A stretch of DNA of 64,000 bases, taken from Streptomyces sp. ACA25. Its GTDB lineage: Bacteria; Actinomycetota; Actinomycetes; Streptomycetales; Streptomycetaceae. Shown in pieces: positions 28,322 to 36,840 of this stretch. The notes below the pieces were generated by a model. It made no database searches. It was not told the origin of the DNA and was given only the letters and a program-made list of their open reading frames with translations. Each line of letters opens with the position of its first letter. Position 1 is the stretch's first letter. A program made the translations under genes and the position numbers. The stretch covers positions 1 to 64,000 of the forward strand of contig NZ_JAQKPV010000018.1 of NCBI RefSeq assembly GCF_028200735.1, in the 5' to 3' direction.

Positions 28322-29581
28322 CTAGCTGATACGGGAGCGCATCTCAGCGAAGCGTACGTGCCGCTCGTGGCCTTCTTGTCCTACGAAGCCCTTGAAGCCC
28401 ACGAGCCGGTACGCGCGACCGCCAAGCTGGTCATCCTCGTCAATTACAAAGTCCCTGGCGAGCATGGCTATACGCCGCTCGAAGGTGGGGGGATCAATCT
28501 TCTCTCCGGCCAGCTTCACCAACTCTTTCTCTGTAAGCGGAGCTGGCGCGCCCTTCAAGGCTAGGTAGAGCCGGTCATGCATGACCTCGTCCTCCACCTC
28601 GGACAGTTCCTTTGGCTGGCCCTTGCGCTCCAGCGCGTTGGCAATCGATCTACCGACCGCCCTGGCCACCGGAGGGGGGAAAGCGTTGCCGATCTGCCGA
28701 TACGTCGCCGTCTTGCGTCCTGTGAATTCCCAGGCATAATCCGGCTCAGGACCCCAGCCCTGGAGGCGCTCAACCATTTTCGTGGTGAGCTTGGGCAGGA
28801 AGTCAATAGGGTGCGACTCGCTGGGTGGGGCATCGGCAATACCCATCGCGTCTACACCGAGTGCACGCCAAGCGGCCTTGGCGCGAGTCGGACCAAGATC
28901 GGCTCCGCCGTGCTTTTTGGAGCCACCTACGACAGTGGGCGCAATGTCGTTTGCCTTGTCTCTCCAGACACGAGCGCCCGGCCATCCATCTGCCGCCATA
29001 AGGTCAAACAGTGCTGTCCCAACCGTGCCCTGATAGGGTGTCTTTTCAGGCCACTCGAACCACGGAGCATCTTCATTGCGCAGCGCGACTAGAACGAAAC
29101 GGGGACGCAACTGCGGTACACCGTAGTCACTAGCGTGCAGAAGCTTCCAGTCGGACCAGTAATCGAGCTCCTTTAGCCGGTCCCTCACATGCTGGCGATA
29201 CGCAGAGAAACGCGGCATTGAAAGCCCTCGCACATTCTCCAATAGGAGAGCCCTTGGCTGCATCCTTCCGGCAAGCTCAACGGCCCAAGCGAAAAGGTCC
29301 CGCTCGTCGGTGGCGCCGAGCTGCTTGCCAGCGATAGAGAACGGAGGACAGGGAACCCCGCCAGCGAGCAAGTCGATGTCGGGGAACTCCTTGGGGTTCC
29401 AGGTGCCCTCGTCAGCCACGTCGCCGTGCCGCACGTCCCAGTGCCCGCGGTTCTTCCTGAGGGTGTTCACCGCGTTCTCGTCGAGCTCGACGGCCAGCTT
29501 ATGGCCGAAACCTGCCAGCTCCAGGCCGAGCGACTGGCCCCCAGCGCCCGCGCAGATCTCCACGGCCGACAGATCAGCCAC
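28322..29581 (-). CDS. DNA (cytosine-5-)-methyltransferase
   Basis: A 419-residue methyltransferase. Motif I is ICAGAGGQSLGLELAGF (about 9-25), motif IV GGVPCPPFSIAGKQ with catalytic C78, motif VI LENVRGL (about 114-120), and a late RQIGNAFPPPVARAVG is motif X. It should protect the host site of the NgoMIV-type enzyme, probably GCCGGC, by making 5-methylcytosine. About 110 residues follow the catalytic part and contain a wing-like helical region. The GTG at 29581 has GGAGGT upstream with 6 bases spacing and is preferred over the ATG at 29629. It converges with the endonuclease gene. Confidence 0.93.
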   Translation of the reverse strand: MADLSAVEICAGAGGQSLGLELAGFGHKLAVELDENAVNTLRKNRGHWDVRHGDVADEGTWNPKEFPDIDLLAGGVPCPPFSIAGKQLGATDERDLFAWAVELAGRMQPRALLLENVRGLSMPRFSAYRQHVRDRLKELDYWSDWKLLHASDYGVPQLRPRFVLVALRNEDAPWFEWPEKTPYQGTVGTALFDLMAADGWPGARVWRDKANDIAPTVVGGSKKHGGADLGPTRAKAAWRALGVDAMGIADAPPSESHPIDFLPKLTTKMVERLQGWGPEPDYAWEFTGRKTATYRQIGNAFPPPVARAVGRSIANALERKGQPKELSEVEDEVMHDRLYLALKGAPAPLTEKELVKLAGEKIDPPTFERRIAMLARDFVIDEDDQLGGRAYRLVGFKGFVGQEGHERHVRFAEMRSRIS

Positions 29582-29670
29582 GCTCGTACCTCCAGGTCGT
29601 GATTGCACAGGTCTACCATCCTGACGCATGAAACACCGAGGGTCTGACAGTGTTGGTTACGGTGTAGCCA

Positions 29671-30135
29671 ATGGCCCTCAACAGTGACCCCACACCGTCG
29701 ATGCCGCCGACTGCCGGCCGCTCGCGCAACATGGCTGCGATCAAACGGCGGGACACCAAGCCCGAGCGAACCATCCGGTCCTTGCTCCACAGCGCAGGGA
29801 AGCGGTACCGCGTCGATTTCCGCCTGGAGTTGAGGAGCGCAAGGCCGCGGCCAGACATCGTCTTCACGCGCGCGCGAGTGGCTGTCTTCGTGGACGGGTG
29901 CTTCTGGCACTGCTGCCCCGAGCACGGTCGGCAGCCCGGCGTCAATGGCGGCTACTGGGGACCAAAACTAGCGCGCAACGTCGCCCGGGACAGGGCCGCC
30001 GACGAGGCCCTGACAGCCGCAGGGTGGACAGTCGTCCGTGTGTGGGAGCACGAGGCTCCGGAGGAGGCCGCAGAGCGCATCATCGCGGTTGTCGACGCCG
30101 CCGGCCCCGCTAGTCCAGGTACCCGAGCTGGGTGA
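29671..30135 (+). CDS. vsr: Very short patch repair endonuclease
   Basis: A 154-residue Vsr nuclease, which nicks next to T:G mismatches formed by deamination of 5-methylcytosine. The family N-terminus RSRNMAAIKRRDTKPERTI is at about 17-35, the catalytic aspartate is D62 in RPDIVF, and the zinc/active-site block VDGCFWHCCPEHG is at about 74-86. WEHE (125-128) is the usual end motif. It is divergent from the C5-methyltransferase with 89 bases between, the usual pairing. Its presence supports real cytosine methylation by that enzyme. Confidence 0.93.
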   Translation: MALNSDPTPSMPPTAGRSRNMAAIKRRDTKPERTIRSLLHSAGKRYRVDFRLELRSARPRPDIVFTRARVAVFVDGCFWHCCPEHGRQPGVNGGYWGPKLARNVARDRAADEALTAAGWTVVRVWEHEAPEEAAERIIAVVDAAGPASPGTRAG

Positions 30136-30259
30136 GGGGTCCCTGTAGCACGTCCTCTTCCTGTGCAACATGATCTGGCCATCGCCACTGCTGTAGGCCA
30201 GCACAGAGCTCTAAGGCGAGAGTCCGTCCCTGGGCGCCGCCCGGGAGCGGCCACCCTCG

Positions 30260-30628
30260 GTGTGGGCGGTCATCGGAGAAGCTGCTCTGTACCAGCAGGT
30301 GGGCGGGCCGGAGGTTATGCGCGAGCAGGTGGACCACCTGCTCACTCTCTCGGCGCGCCCCCACGTGACGCTGCAGGTGCTGCCCTTCTCGGCGGGGGCT
30401 CACCCGGGTGTCGACGGAGCTTTCACCGTGCTGTCCTTCCCTCCCCAGGACGAGCAGGACGTCATCTTGGTCGACGCCATGACGAGCAACCTGTACCTGG
30501 AGTCAGAGCAGCAGACCAGCCGGTACGTGCTGGCCTTTGACCACATCAGGGCCTCCGCTCTGGGCATCCCCGAAACGGACGAACGGCTGCGTCGTATGCT
30601 CCAGACTTACACGGGAACGCCTGACTGA
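30260..30628 (+). pseudogene. Truncated XRE/DUF5753 regulator
   Basis: Only the carboxy-terminal part of a DUF5753 domain remains: WAVIGEAALYQQVGG, TLQVLPFSAGAHPG and YVLAFDHIRASALG. The region upstream (about 30150-30259) has recognisable but frame-broken sequence and in-frame stops; the HTH is missing. The remaining frame begins at a GTG at 30260 and overlaps the DUF397 start (TGATG), like the intact pair at 24233-25281. The break lies just after the Vsr gene, which suggests that the restriction island replaced the 5' part. Confidence 0.75.
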
Positions 30629-30834
30629 TGAGGTGCGTCATGATCGCTTCTGACCTGTCTTCCCCCTGGATAAGGAGCAGTTACAGCGGTACTGAGGCCA
30701 ACTGCGTGGAGGCCCAGCACTGCCCCGGTGCGATCCAGGTCCGCGACTCGAAGGCTCTGGCTTCCCAGTCCCTACGATTTCGGAGCGACGGCTGGACCGG
30801 CTTCCTGCACGAGCTAAAGGCCGGACGACTGTAA
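30628..30834 (+). CDS. DUF397 protein (second copy)
   Basis: A 68-residue DUF397 protein with SSPWIRSSYSGTEANCVEAQ, VRDSK and GWTGFLHELKAG. Its start overlaps the stop of the truncated XRE partner. It may be expressed poorly, because the partner regulator is broken. An alternative start is ATG at 30640. Confidence 0.85.
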   Translation: MRCVMIASDLSSPWIRSSYSGTEANCVEAQHCPGAIQVRDSKALASQSLRFRSDGWTGFLHELKAGRL

Positions 30835-30884
30835 GCCTCGGCGAGCTCTCCCAGCGGGACAGCTGAGCCGGCCCGGCCGGGGAC

Positions 30885-31055
30885 GTGGACCGGGCCACGG
30901 CGGATGCGTTCGCCGAGAAGACGGGGTTCGACCCGCGCCGGGAGGAGACGCCCTACGACTACTTCACGGTCCGGCCGGAGCGGGTGCAGGCGTGGCGTGA
31001 GGTCGAGGAGCTCGCCGGTCGTACCCTCATGCGCGGGGGCGAGTGGCTGGGCTGA
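30885..31055 (+). pseudogene. C-terminal fragment of a PNPOx-like flavoprotein
   Basis: A 56-codon frame containing TADAFAEKTGFDPRREETPY and ending RVQAWREVEELAGRTLMRGG, typical of the end of pyridoxamine 5'-phosphate oxidase-related proteins in actinobacteria. The start and about two thirds of the gene are missing: an in-frame stop (30863-30865) lies just upstream. Confidence 0.6.
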
Positions 31056-31262
31056 GCCACCTCACCCGGACCTCGGGGCGCAGGGTCGGCATGCCCCGGG
31101 TGCGGGCTTCTCGCCGGCGGCCCGGAGCGGAGGTGCCGGGGCCGGTCCTGCGCTCGCCCGGCGGTTTCCGGGGGACACCGGTGACGGTGGTCCGGCCCGG
31201 TGATCCGCCCGGGAAGGCCCTCCGTGGGCGAAACTGGGGCACACCGGACAGGAAGGACAGTC

Positions 31263-31865
31263 GTGGAAGCAGCGGAGTGGGACCAGCGGTTTGCCGAGAA
31301 ACCCTGGGCGTGGAGCGCGGAGCCCAATATGTGGGTGACCAGCGAGCTGAGCGAGGAACCGCCCGGCCGGGCGCTGGATCTGGGGGCGGGCGAGGGCCGG
31401 AACGCGGTGTGGCTGGCGAGCCGGGGATGGCAGGTGGACGCGGTCGACTTCTCGGCGGTCGCACTCCAGCGCGCCTCCGAGCTGGCCGGCTCCCATCGGG
31501 TGGCCATCCACACCCACGTGGCGGATCTGACGCTGTTCGTCCCCCAGGCGGAGGGGTACGACCTGGCGCTGCTGTGCTATCTGCATCTGGAGCCGGAGTC
31601 CATGGAATCGGTGCTGCACCGGGCGGTCACCGCCGTCCGGCCCGGCGGCACGCTCCTGCTGGTGGGACATGACGTCAGCAACCTTGAGCACGGGGTCGGT
31701 GGCCCGCAGGACCCCGACGTGCTCACCTCGGTCGCTCTGGTCACGGAGGCGTGGGAGAAGCGGGCCGAGATTCTGTTCGCGTCGGTCGAGCGGCGGGAAG
31801 TTCGCGGGGAGGACGGGCAGTCGGCCTGGGCGCTGGACACCGTGGTGCGGGCCAGGCGGCACTGA
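31263..31865 (+). CDS. Class I SAM-dependent methyltransferase
   Basis: A 200-residue methyltransferase. The SAM motif RALDLGAGEGRNAVWLA is at about 35-51, with VDAVDFSAVALQ as the acidic second strand and LLCYLHLEP as motif II/III. It resembles the tellurite-resistance TehB-like group found in actinobacteria. The substrate is unknown. The GTG at 31263 follows AGGAAGGA; the ATG at 31200 is upstream with no such site. Confidence 0.8.
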   Translation: MEAAEWDQRFAEKPWAWSAEPNMWVTSELSEEPPGRALDLGAGEGRNAVWLASRGWQVDAVDFSAVALQRASELAGSHRVAIHTHVADLTLFVPQAEGYDLALLCYLHLEPESMESVLHRAVTAVRPGGTLLLVGHDVSNLEHGVGGPQDPDVLTSVALVTEAWEKRAEILFASVERREVRGEDGQSAWALDTVVRARRH

Positions 31866-31920
31866 GCCCTGCGGGCGGCGGTAGCGGTCCGGCCTCCGGC
31901 GCCGCGCCGGCGGCCCCCGT

Positions 31921-31968
31921 GGACGTCGGTGCGGCGCCGGAGTGGTGACCGGCGGCGCAACGACGTCC
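31921..31968. terminator. Bidirectional hairpin terminator
   Basis: 20-base arms (31921-31940 and 31949-31968) that pair at 18 of 20 positions, with an 8-base loop. It lies between the ends of two convergent genes. Confidence 0.75.
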
Positions 31969-32039
31969 GCAGGGGGCCGGGGCACGGGGCCCTGGCCGCT
32001 GAGGGCCGCGCCACGGGGCCAGGAGCGGCGGCTCCAGCG

Positions 32040-33617
32040 CTACACCGTGCAGACGGGGTCGGTCTCCGGCAGTTCTCCGGAGACCAGGTACTCCTCCACC
32101 TGGCTGTCGACGCAGGCGTTGCCGTACTCGAAGGACACGGCGTGGTGGTAGGCGCCGTCGAGGGTCACCAGCCGGGAGCTGTCCCACCGCTCGCGCAGGG
32201 CCAGCGCTCCCCCGTGGAAGGTGCGGGTGTCACCGGTGGCGGAGACCAGCAGGGCCGGTACGTCGTTGTCGATGACGGTCGGTGCCTCGACCGGCCGGTC
32301 CCAGAACGCGCAGGGGGTGATGTTGTGGGTCAGCGCCCCGAAGAAGGGGGCCGCCTGGCGCGCCCGCAGGCTGTCGCGCCAGTAGACGCCGGGGCTCCGG
32401 GGAGCGGCCACGTCTCCGCAGAGGATGGCGGTCTGCACGCTGCCGTAGTGCGAGCGGGTGCCGGTCAGCAGGAATTCCAGGAGTTGTTCCAGGAGGGGGC
32501 CGGGGTCGGCCGGCTTGCGTTCCGCCGCCCGGTGCAGCACCTGGAGGGACTCCGCCATGGCGACCCGGGCCTCCTCCAGGTCACTGACCACGAGGTTGAG
32601 GAGGAGGGACGGGAACACGTGGTCGTCGACCCGGTAGCCGTCCCCGACCCGGAGGGGCTTGCGGGCCGCGGCGTCCATGATTCCTTGCAGCGTGCCCAGG
32701 ACCTCCTCCTGGGTGCTGCCGAGGCCCCACTGGCCGTCCCGTTCGGCGGCCCAGCCGGCCCACTCGCGCAGCGCCTCCTCGTTGGCCTCGGTGGCACCCT
32801 GCAGCAGGCGGGGATGGTAGCCGGAGGAATCGGTAACCCCGTCCAGCACCATGCGGTCGGTGCGCCCGGGAAACATGGCGCTGTAGACCTGCCCCAGGTA
32901 GGTGCCGTAGGAGTAGCCGAGGTAGGACAGGCTTTTCTCCCCCAGCGCCACGCGGATGACGTCCATGTCGCGCGCCGTGTTGCGGGTGGTGGCGAACGGA
33001 AGGACCTCTCCTTCGGTCCGGCTGCAGCGCTTGGCCAGGTCGCGCATCGCGGCGGCGTCCCGAAGGAAACCGAGGGGGTTCTTCCCGCTGCCCGGTGAGG
33101 AGACCCAGTGGCCGACCGGCCAGCCGCAGTCGAGCGGGGTGCTGCGGCCGACGAACCTCGGGTCCATGCCGATGAGGTCGTAGGCGCCTGCCACCGCCTC
33201 GGACGCTCCCATGTGGAGCACCATGTCGAGGCCGGTGCCGCCCGGGCCGCCTCCGTTCAGCAGCAGCGGGCCCACCCGGGCCGCGGGGTCGGCGGCCTCC
33301 AGCCGGGAGATGCTGACGGTGATGGTCCGGCCGTCGGGTTCCGCGTAGTCCAGGGGCACCAGAACCTCCGCGCACTGGGCGCCGGATGCGTCCAGGGCCT
33401 GCCCCACCACGTCGTCCGGGTCCTGGGCGCAGCCGGTCCAGTCGAGCTGCTGCTGGTGGAACCGGTCCAGGCCGGCGGAGCCGGCCAGGTCCGGGCCGGC
33501 CGGTGCGGCGCCAGGGCCGGTTTCGGTGGCCGCCGGGGCGGACGGGGTGAGGGTGACGGTGACCAGCAGGGCCGCCGCCGCGGTGGTCGTCCGCCGCTTC
33601 CATGCGCGTGTCTTCAT
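32040..33617 (-). CDS. Exported TAP-type alpha/beta hydrolase (tripeptidyl aminopeptidase family)
   Basis: A 525-residue secreted serine peptidase. Residues 1-30 form a signal peptide (KTRAWKRRTTTAAAALLVTV, then an alanine cleavage region). The oxyanion block LLLNGGGPGGTG is at about 118-129, the nucleophile S236 sits in LGYSYGTYLG, and the aspartate and histidine are in SATGDTRTF and GAYHHAV near the C-terminus. The family removes N-terminal tripeptides from proteins outside the cell; several cysteines suggest disulfides. The ATG at 33617 is the start that yields the signal peptide. Confidence 0.9.
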   Translation of the reverse strand: MKTRAWKRRTTTAAAALLVTVTLTPSAPAATETGPGAAPAGPDLAGSAGLDRFHQQQLDWTGCAQDPDDVVGQALDASGAQCAEVLVPLDYAEPDGRTITVSISRLEAADPAARVGPLLLNGGGPGGTGLDMVLHMGASEAVAGAYDLIGMDPRFVGRSTPLDCGWPVGHWVSSPGSGKNPLGFLRDAAAMRDLAKRCSRTEGEVLPFATTRNTARDMDVIRVALGEKSLSYLGYSYGTYLGQVYSAMFPGRTDRMVLDGVTDSSGYHPRLLQGATEANEEALREWAGWAAERDGQWGLGSTQEEVLGTLQGIMDAAARKPLRVGDGYRVDDHVFPSLLLNLVVSDLEEARVAMAESLQVLHRAAERKPADPGPLLEQLLEFLLTGTRSHYGSVQTAILCGDVAAPRSPGVYWRDSLRARQAAPFFGALTHNITPCAFWDRPVEAPTVIDNDVPALLVSATGDTRTFHGGALALRERWDSSRLVTLDGAYHHAVSFEYGNACVDSQVEEYLVSGELPETDPVCTV

Positions 33618-33731
33618 GACCACGAAGCTACTGACGGGCCGGGCCCGGCTCACGCCGCTTGGCACCCGTCTTTTCCTGCTGCCAAGCCCCTTGCGCAGGA
33701 GGAGGGTTGACAAGTATGGGCGAACAGCACT

Positions 33732-33767
33732 GTGGTGACCTCCGTGACGCGGAAGGGAGGTCACCAC
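33732..33767 (-). terminator. 12-bp hairpin downstream of the DUF5302 gene
   Basis: Perfect arms GTGGTGACCTCC and GGAGGTCACCAC with a 12-base loop. It lies after the minus-strand DUF5302 gene and before the promoter of the hydrolase, so termination of the former is likely; an operator is also possible. Confidence 0.6.
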
Positions 33768-33828
33768 GGTTCCGGCCGGTGGTGCGCGGCCGCCTTCTCC
33801 GGCTATCCGGCTGCACGCGTCCGGCAGG

Positions 33829-34059
33829 TCATCCGGTCTTGCGTCGGGCGAACCGCTTCTGGCCCTGGGCGCCTCTCAGCTCCTTGACCGACTGCTTGCC
33901 TTCCTCGTGCGCCTGCCGCGCCTGGGTGCCCTGGCTCTTGCGGGCGAGGGCCTCCCGGAACTTCCGTTTCGCTGCTTCCGCGGCGGTCTCGTTCTCCGGT
34001 TCCGTGGCGGTCTTGTTGTCCGCTTCCGCGGCGGTCTTCTTGTCCGGTCCATCAGTCAT
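33829..34059 (-). CDS. DUF5302 family protein
   Basis: A 76-residue, highly charged and probably disordered protein. The N-terminal half has repeats such as KTAAEADNKTATEPENETAA, and the conserved AAKRKFREALARK block is followed by a basic end RFARRKTG. The family has no known function. ATG at 34059 has AGGAGG upstream. Confidence 0.8.
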   Translation of the reverse strand: MTDGPDKKTAAEADNKTATEPENETAAEAAKRKFREALARKSQGTQARQAHEEGKQSVKELRGAQGQKRFARRKTG

Positions 34060-34175
34060 GCGTACCTCCTGGGCACCATTGCCGGGCTGCTTCATGCTGG
34101 TCCAGTGTCTCCTGCCCGGCAAGTCACTTTCCGCATGCCCGGCCGCACCCGCGTCGGGTAGGGGCCCGGGGGCCG

Positions 34176-35870
34176 TCAGCCGAGCTGCCATTCCTGGTTG
34201 CGGTATTCCAGGATGCGGGGGTGCATGAGGGTGCTGGGGAGGGCGCCGTCCTCACGGCGGTCGAGCGGGAAGACGGTGGCGGCGTGCAGCACCTCGTTGT
34301 CCAGGAAGCGCAGCTCAGGGGTGTCGGGGGCGAGCCGGGCGGGCGGGGCGTCGGGCAGGCCGGCCAGGATGAAGCCCCAGTTGCCGAAGCTCGGCACGTC
34401 CACCTGATAGGGGGTGGTGGCGTATCCGGCCTCGCGGATGCCCGCGTCCACGGACCAGAAGGTGCGGGGGGCGAAGAAGGGTGATCCGGCCTGGACGACG
34501 AGGCGCCCCTCGGGGGCAAGGGACTGGGCGATCAGGGTGTAGAACTCGACGGAGTACAGCTTGGCGGTGCTGACGTCCTTGGGGTCGGGGACGTCGACCA
34601 GGACGGCGTCGTAGGAGCCGGGCGATTCGCGCAGCCAGCTGAAGGCGTCCTCGTTGACGACGGTGACGCGGGGGTCGGCGAGCGCGTCGTCGTTGAGCTT
34701 GACCAGCGGGCCGTAGGTGCGGGCCAGCCGGGTCATGGCCGGGTCGAGGTCGACGAGCACGACCTCCTCGACGTCCGGGTAGCGCAGCGCCTCGCGCAGG
34801 GCGAGGGCGTCGCCGCCGCCCAGGATGAGAACCGAGGACCGGTTGCCGGAGAGGCCGGGGTGGACGAGCGCCTCGTGGTAGCGGTACTCGTCGATGGAGG
34901 AGAACTGCAGGGCGCCGTCGAGGAAGAGCCGGAGGTCGGCCGCGCCCCACAGCCCGGAGGTGCTGGTGACGACGATTTCCTGGTAGGGCGTGCGTTCGGC
35001 GTGCACGATCGGGTCGCGGTAGAGCTGCTGGCGGGCGGTCACCTCGAAGGTGTCGGCCAGGACGTAGGCGGCGGAGAGGACGGCGAGCACCGCGGTCATG
35101 CCGGCCAGCAGGGCGGCCCGGACCCGGCGCCGCATGCTGTGCCGGAAGATCCACAGCACGACGACGACGCCGGCCACCGCGTTGACCGCGCCGACGATCA
35201 GCGCGCCCTTGATCTGGCCGAAGAACGGCAGGAGCAGGAGGGGGAAGCTGAGGCCGCCGAGCAGGGCGCCGATGTAGTCGACGGCGAACATGTCGGCGAC
35301 GGCCCGGCCGGCGTCCTGCTGCCGGATGCGTTGCAGCATGGTCATGAGGAGCGGGATCTCGGCACCGATGAGCGCCCCGATGACGAAGGCGATCACCACC
35401 ATGGCGGAGGTGTAGATGTTGAGCCAGGCGAAGGCGGCGTAGAGCCCGAGCACCGAGAGGCCGCCGATGAGGGCGAGCAGTCCCTCGACGACGGCGAACG
35501 CGCCGACGGCCCGGCGCTGGAGGGGCTTTGCGGCCAGGGAGCCGACGCCCATGGCGAAGACCATCACCGAGAGCACGATGGAGGTCTGCAGGACCGTGTT
35601 GCCGATGAGGTAGCTGCCGAGGGCGACGAGGGCGAGCTCGTAGACCAGGCCGCAGGCGGCGCAGACGAAGACGGCGAGCAGGAGGAGGAAACGGGCCGGG
35701 CCGGGCCGGGCGATGGGTGCGCCGCCGGCGGCGTGGGTGCCGTCGCCCGTTCCGTCCGGCCCGCCGCTGCCCGGGCCGTCGGGCCCGGCGGCGGGGGCGG
35801 CGGCGGCCTCGGCGGCGGGGGCCCGGGTCGCGGGGGGCTCGGTGGCGGGGGCCTCGGTCTCCGTGCTCAT
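34176..35870 (-). CDS. Membrane-bound spermidine synthase-like protein
   Basis: A 564-residue fusion. About 50 disordered residues are followed by six or seven membrane helices (about 55-285) and a cytosolic SpeE-like domain (about 295-560). This has the SAM-type motif VLILGGGDALALREAL (about 350) and EVVLVDLDPAM, with YDAVLVDVPDP containing the conserved aspartate pair. True aminopropyltransferase activity is not certain for such membrane forms. It ends the five-gene operon that starts at 37942; the DUF350 gene is 7 bases upstream. Confidence 0.85.
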   Translation of the reverse strand: MSTETEAPATEPPATRAPAAEAAAAPAAGPDGPGSGGPDGTGDGTHAAGGAPIARPGPARFLLLLAVFVCAACGLVYELALVALGSYLIGNTVLQTSIVLSVMVFAMGVGSLAAKPLQRRAVGAFAVVEGLLALIGGLSVLGLYAAFAWLNIYTSAMVVIAFVIGALIGAEIPLLMTMLQRIRQQDAGRAVADMFAVDYIGALLGGLSFPLLLLPFFGQIKGALIVGAVNAVAGVVVVLWIFRHSMRRRVRAALLAGMTAVLAVLSAAYVLADTFEVTARQQLYRDPIVHAERTPYQEIVVTSTSGLWGAADLRLFLDGALQFSSIDEYRYHEALVHPGLSGNRSSVLILGGGDALALREALRYPDVEEVVLVDLDPAMTRLARTYGPLVKLNDDALADPRVTVVNEDAFSWLRESPGSYDAVLVDVPDPKDVSTAKLYSVEFYTLIAQSLAPEGRLVVQAGSPFFAPRTFWSVDAGIREAGYATTPYQVDVPSFGNWGFILAGLPDAPPARLAPDTPELRFLDNEVLHAATVFPLDRREDGALPSTLMHPRILEYRNQEWQLG

Positions 35871-35877
35871 GACCCGG

Positions 35878-36315
35878 CTACGACAGGGCCGCGACGAGCA
35901 TGATGGCGGTGGCGATGTAGAGGGCGCCCTGGACCCAGGCGGCCGGGTGCGGGCGGCCGTTCTCGTCCTCCATGACGGTGGCGCCCATCTTGCCCGGGGT
36001 GAGGATGCCGACGACGGCGAAGACCAGCGTCATGACCACGACGCCGGCCATCCCGTAGAGCAGGGTGCTGATGAGGCCGTAGCCGAGCCCGCTCTGGAAC
36101 TCACTGGCACGGATGGCTCCGTGGACGACGATGCCCACTCCGAGGAGCTGCCCGCTGAAGACGATGGCGGCACCCTTGTTGCGCTCGGACCAGATGACGC
36201 TGGTGAGCCGGCGCGGGGTCACCAGGTCCAGCGCCAGGTAGCCCAGCACCATGACGGCCAGGCCCACCAGCCCGTAGAGCAGGACGATGCCGGTCGACTC
36301 GAAGATGTCTGCCAC
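35878..36315 (-). CDS. DUF350 membrane protein
   Basis: A 145-residue protein with four membrane helices in two DUF350 repeats (about 8-30, 50-70, 78-105, 125-145). Its function is unknown; related operons carry it beside the spermidine-synthase-like gene. The GTG start at 36315 has AAGG upstream. It is followed by the spermidine-synthase-like gene after 7 bases, so the two are cotranscribed. Confidence 0.88.
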   Translation of the reverse strand: MADIFESTGIVLLYGLVGLAVMVLGYLALDLVTPRRLTSVIWSERNKGAAIVFSGQLLGVGIVVHGAIRASEFQSGLGYGLISTLLYGMAGVVVMTLVFAVVGILTPGKMGATVMEDENGRPHPAAWVQGALYIATAIMLVAALS

Positions 36316-36336
36316 GAGGGTGCCTTTCAGTGGTGC

Positions 36337-36411
36337 CGGGGTGACGGGGGTGACGGGGGTGACGGGAGGACGGGGTGGTCGGGGTGGTCGGGGGACGGGG
36401 CGGGTGCGGGG
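36337..36411 (+). repeat. G-run-rich spacer with short tandem repeats
   Basis: About 75 bases with many runs of three to five G, including three copies of GGTGACGGGG and two of GGTCGGGGT-like units. It lies in the 100-base spacer between two minus-strand operon genes, so the transcript is C-rich and the template is G-rich. It could form G-quadruplex DNA on the plus strand. Confidence 0.6.
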
Positions 36412-36414
36412 TTG

Positions 36415-36840
36415 CTACTTGCCGGAGCCCGGGCCGCCGCCGCGGAAGCCGCTGCCGCCGCTGCCCCCGCCGCCTCCGTAACTGGGCGCGGGCCAGTAGC
36501 TGCCCACGTGGGTGTTCCACCGCTGGTGGCCGCGGGCGTAGGTTTCGATCTCGATCCGGCTCTTCCGGGCACCGGAGAGGTGGTCCGGGCTCACCTGGAC
36601 GATGTGGTCGCGGTAGCGCAGGTAGACGTTGCCCCCGCTGCTGCGGCGGGAACGCGGTTTGCGGTGGTCGGCGATCTGCCCGGCCACCACCGCCGGAGTC
36701 CCCTCGCCCAGGTAGGCGCTGCCGGAGCGTTCGTAGGTGTCGGCGATCCAGCTGCGCGGGACCTGTCCGCCGCTGGAGGAGCAGCCGACGAGCAGCACCG
36801 CGGACAGGAGGGCCGTCAGTGTCAGCGTCCAGCGCTTCAT
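36415..36840 (-). CDS. DUF4247 lipoprotein
   Basis: A 141-residue lipoprotein. The N-terminus KRWTLTLTALLSAVLLVGCS has a lipobox with C20. The mature part matches DUF4247 (SWIADTYER, VYLRYRDHIVQVSPDHL) and ends in a glycine-rich tail. Its ATG overlaps the stop of the upstream gene (ATGA), so it is translationally coupled. Function is unknown. Confidence 0.88.
   Translation of the reverse strand: MKRWTLTLTALLSAVLLVGCSSSGGQVPRSWIADTYERSGSAYLGEGTPAVVAGQIADHRKPRSRRSSGGNVYLRYRDHIVQVSPDHLSGARKSRIEIETYARGHQRWNTHVGSYWPAPSYGGGGGSGGSGFRGGGPGSGK

Noticed and set aside
30885..31055. A complete small gene
   Set aside because: The frame is only the tail of a PNPOx-like protein, with a stop codon directly upstream and no ribosome site.
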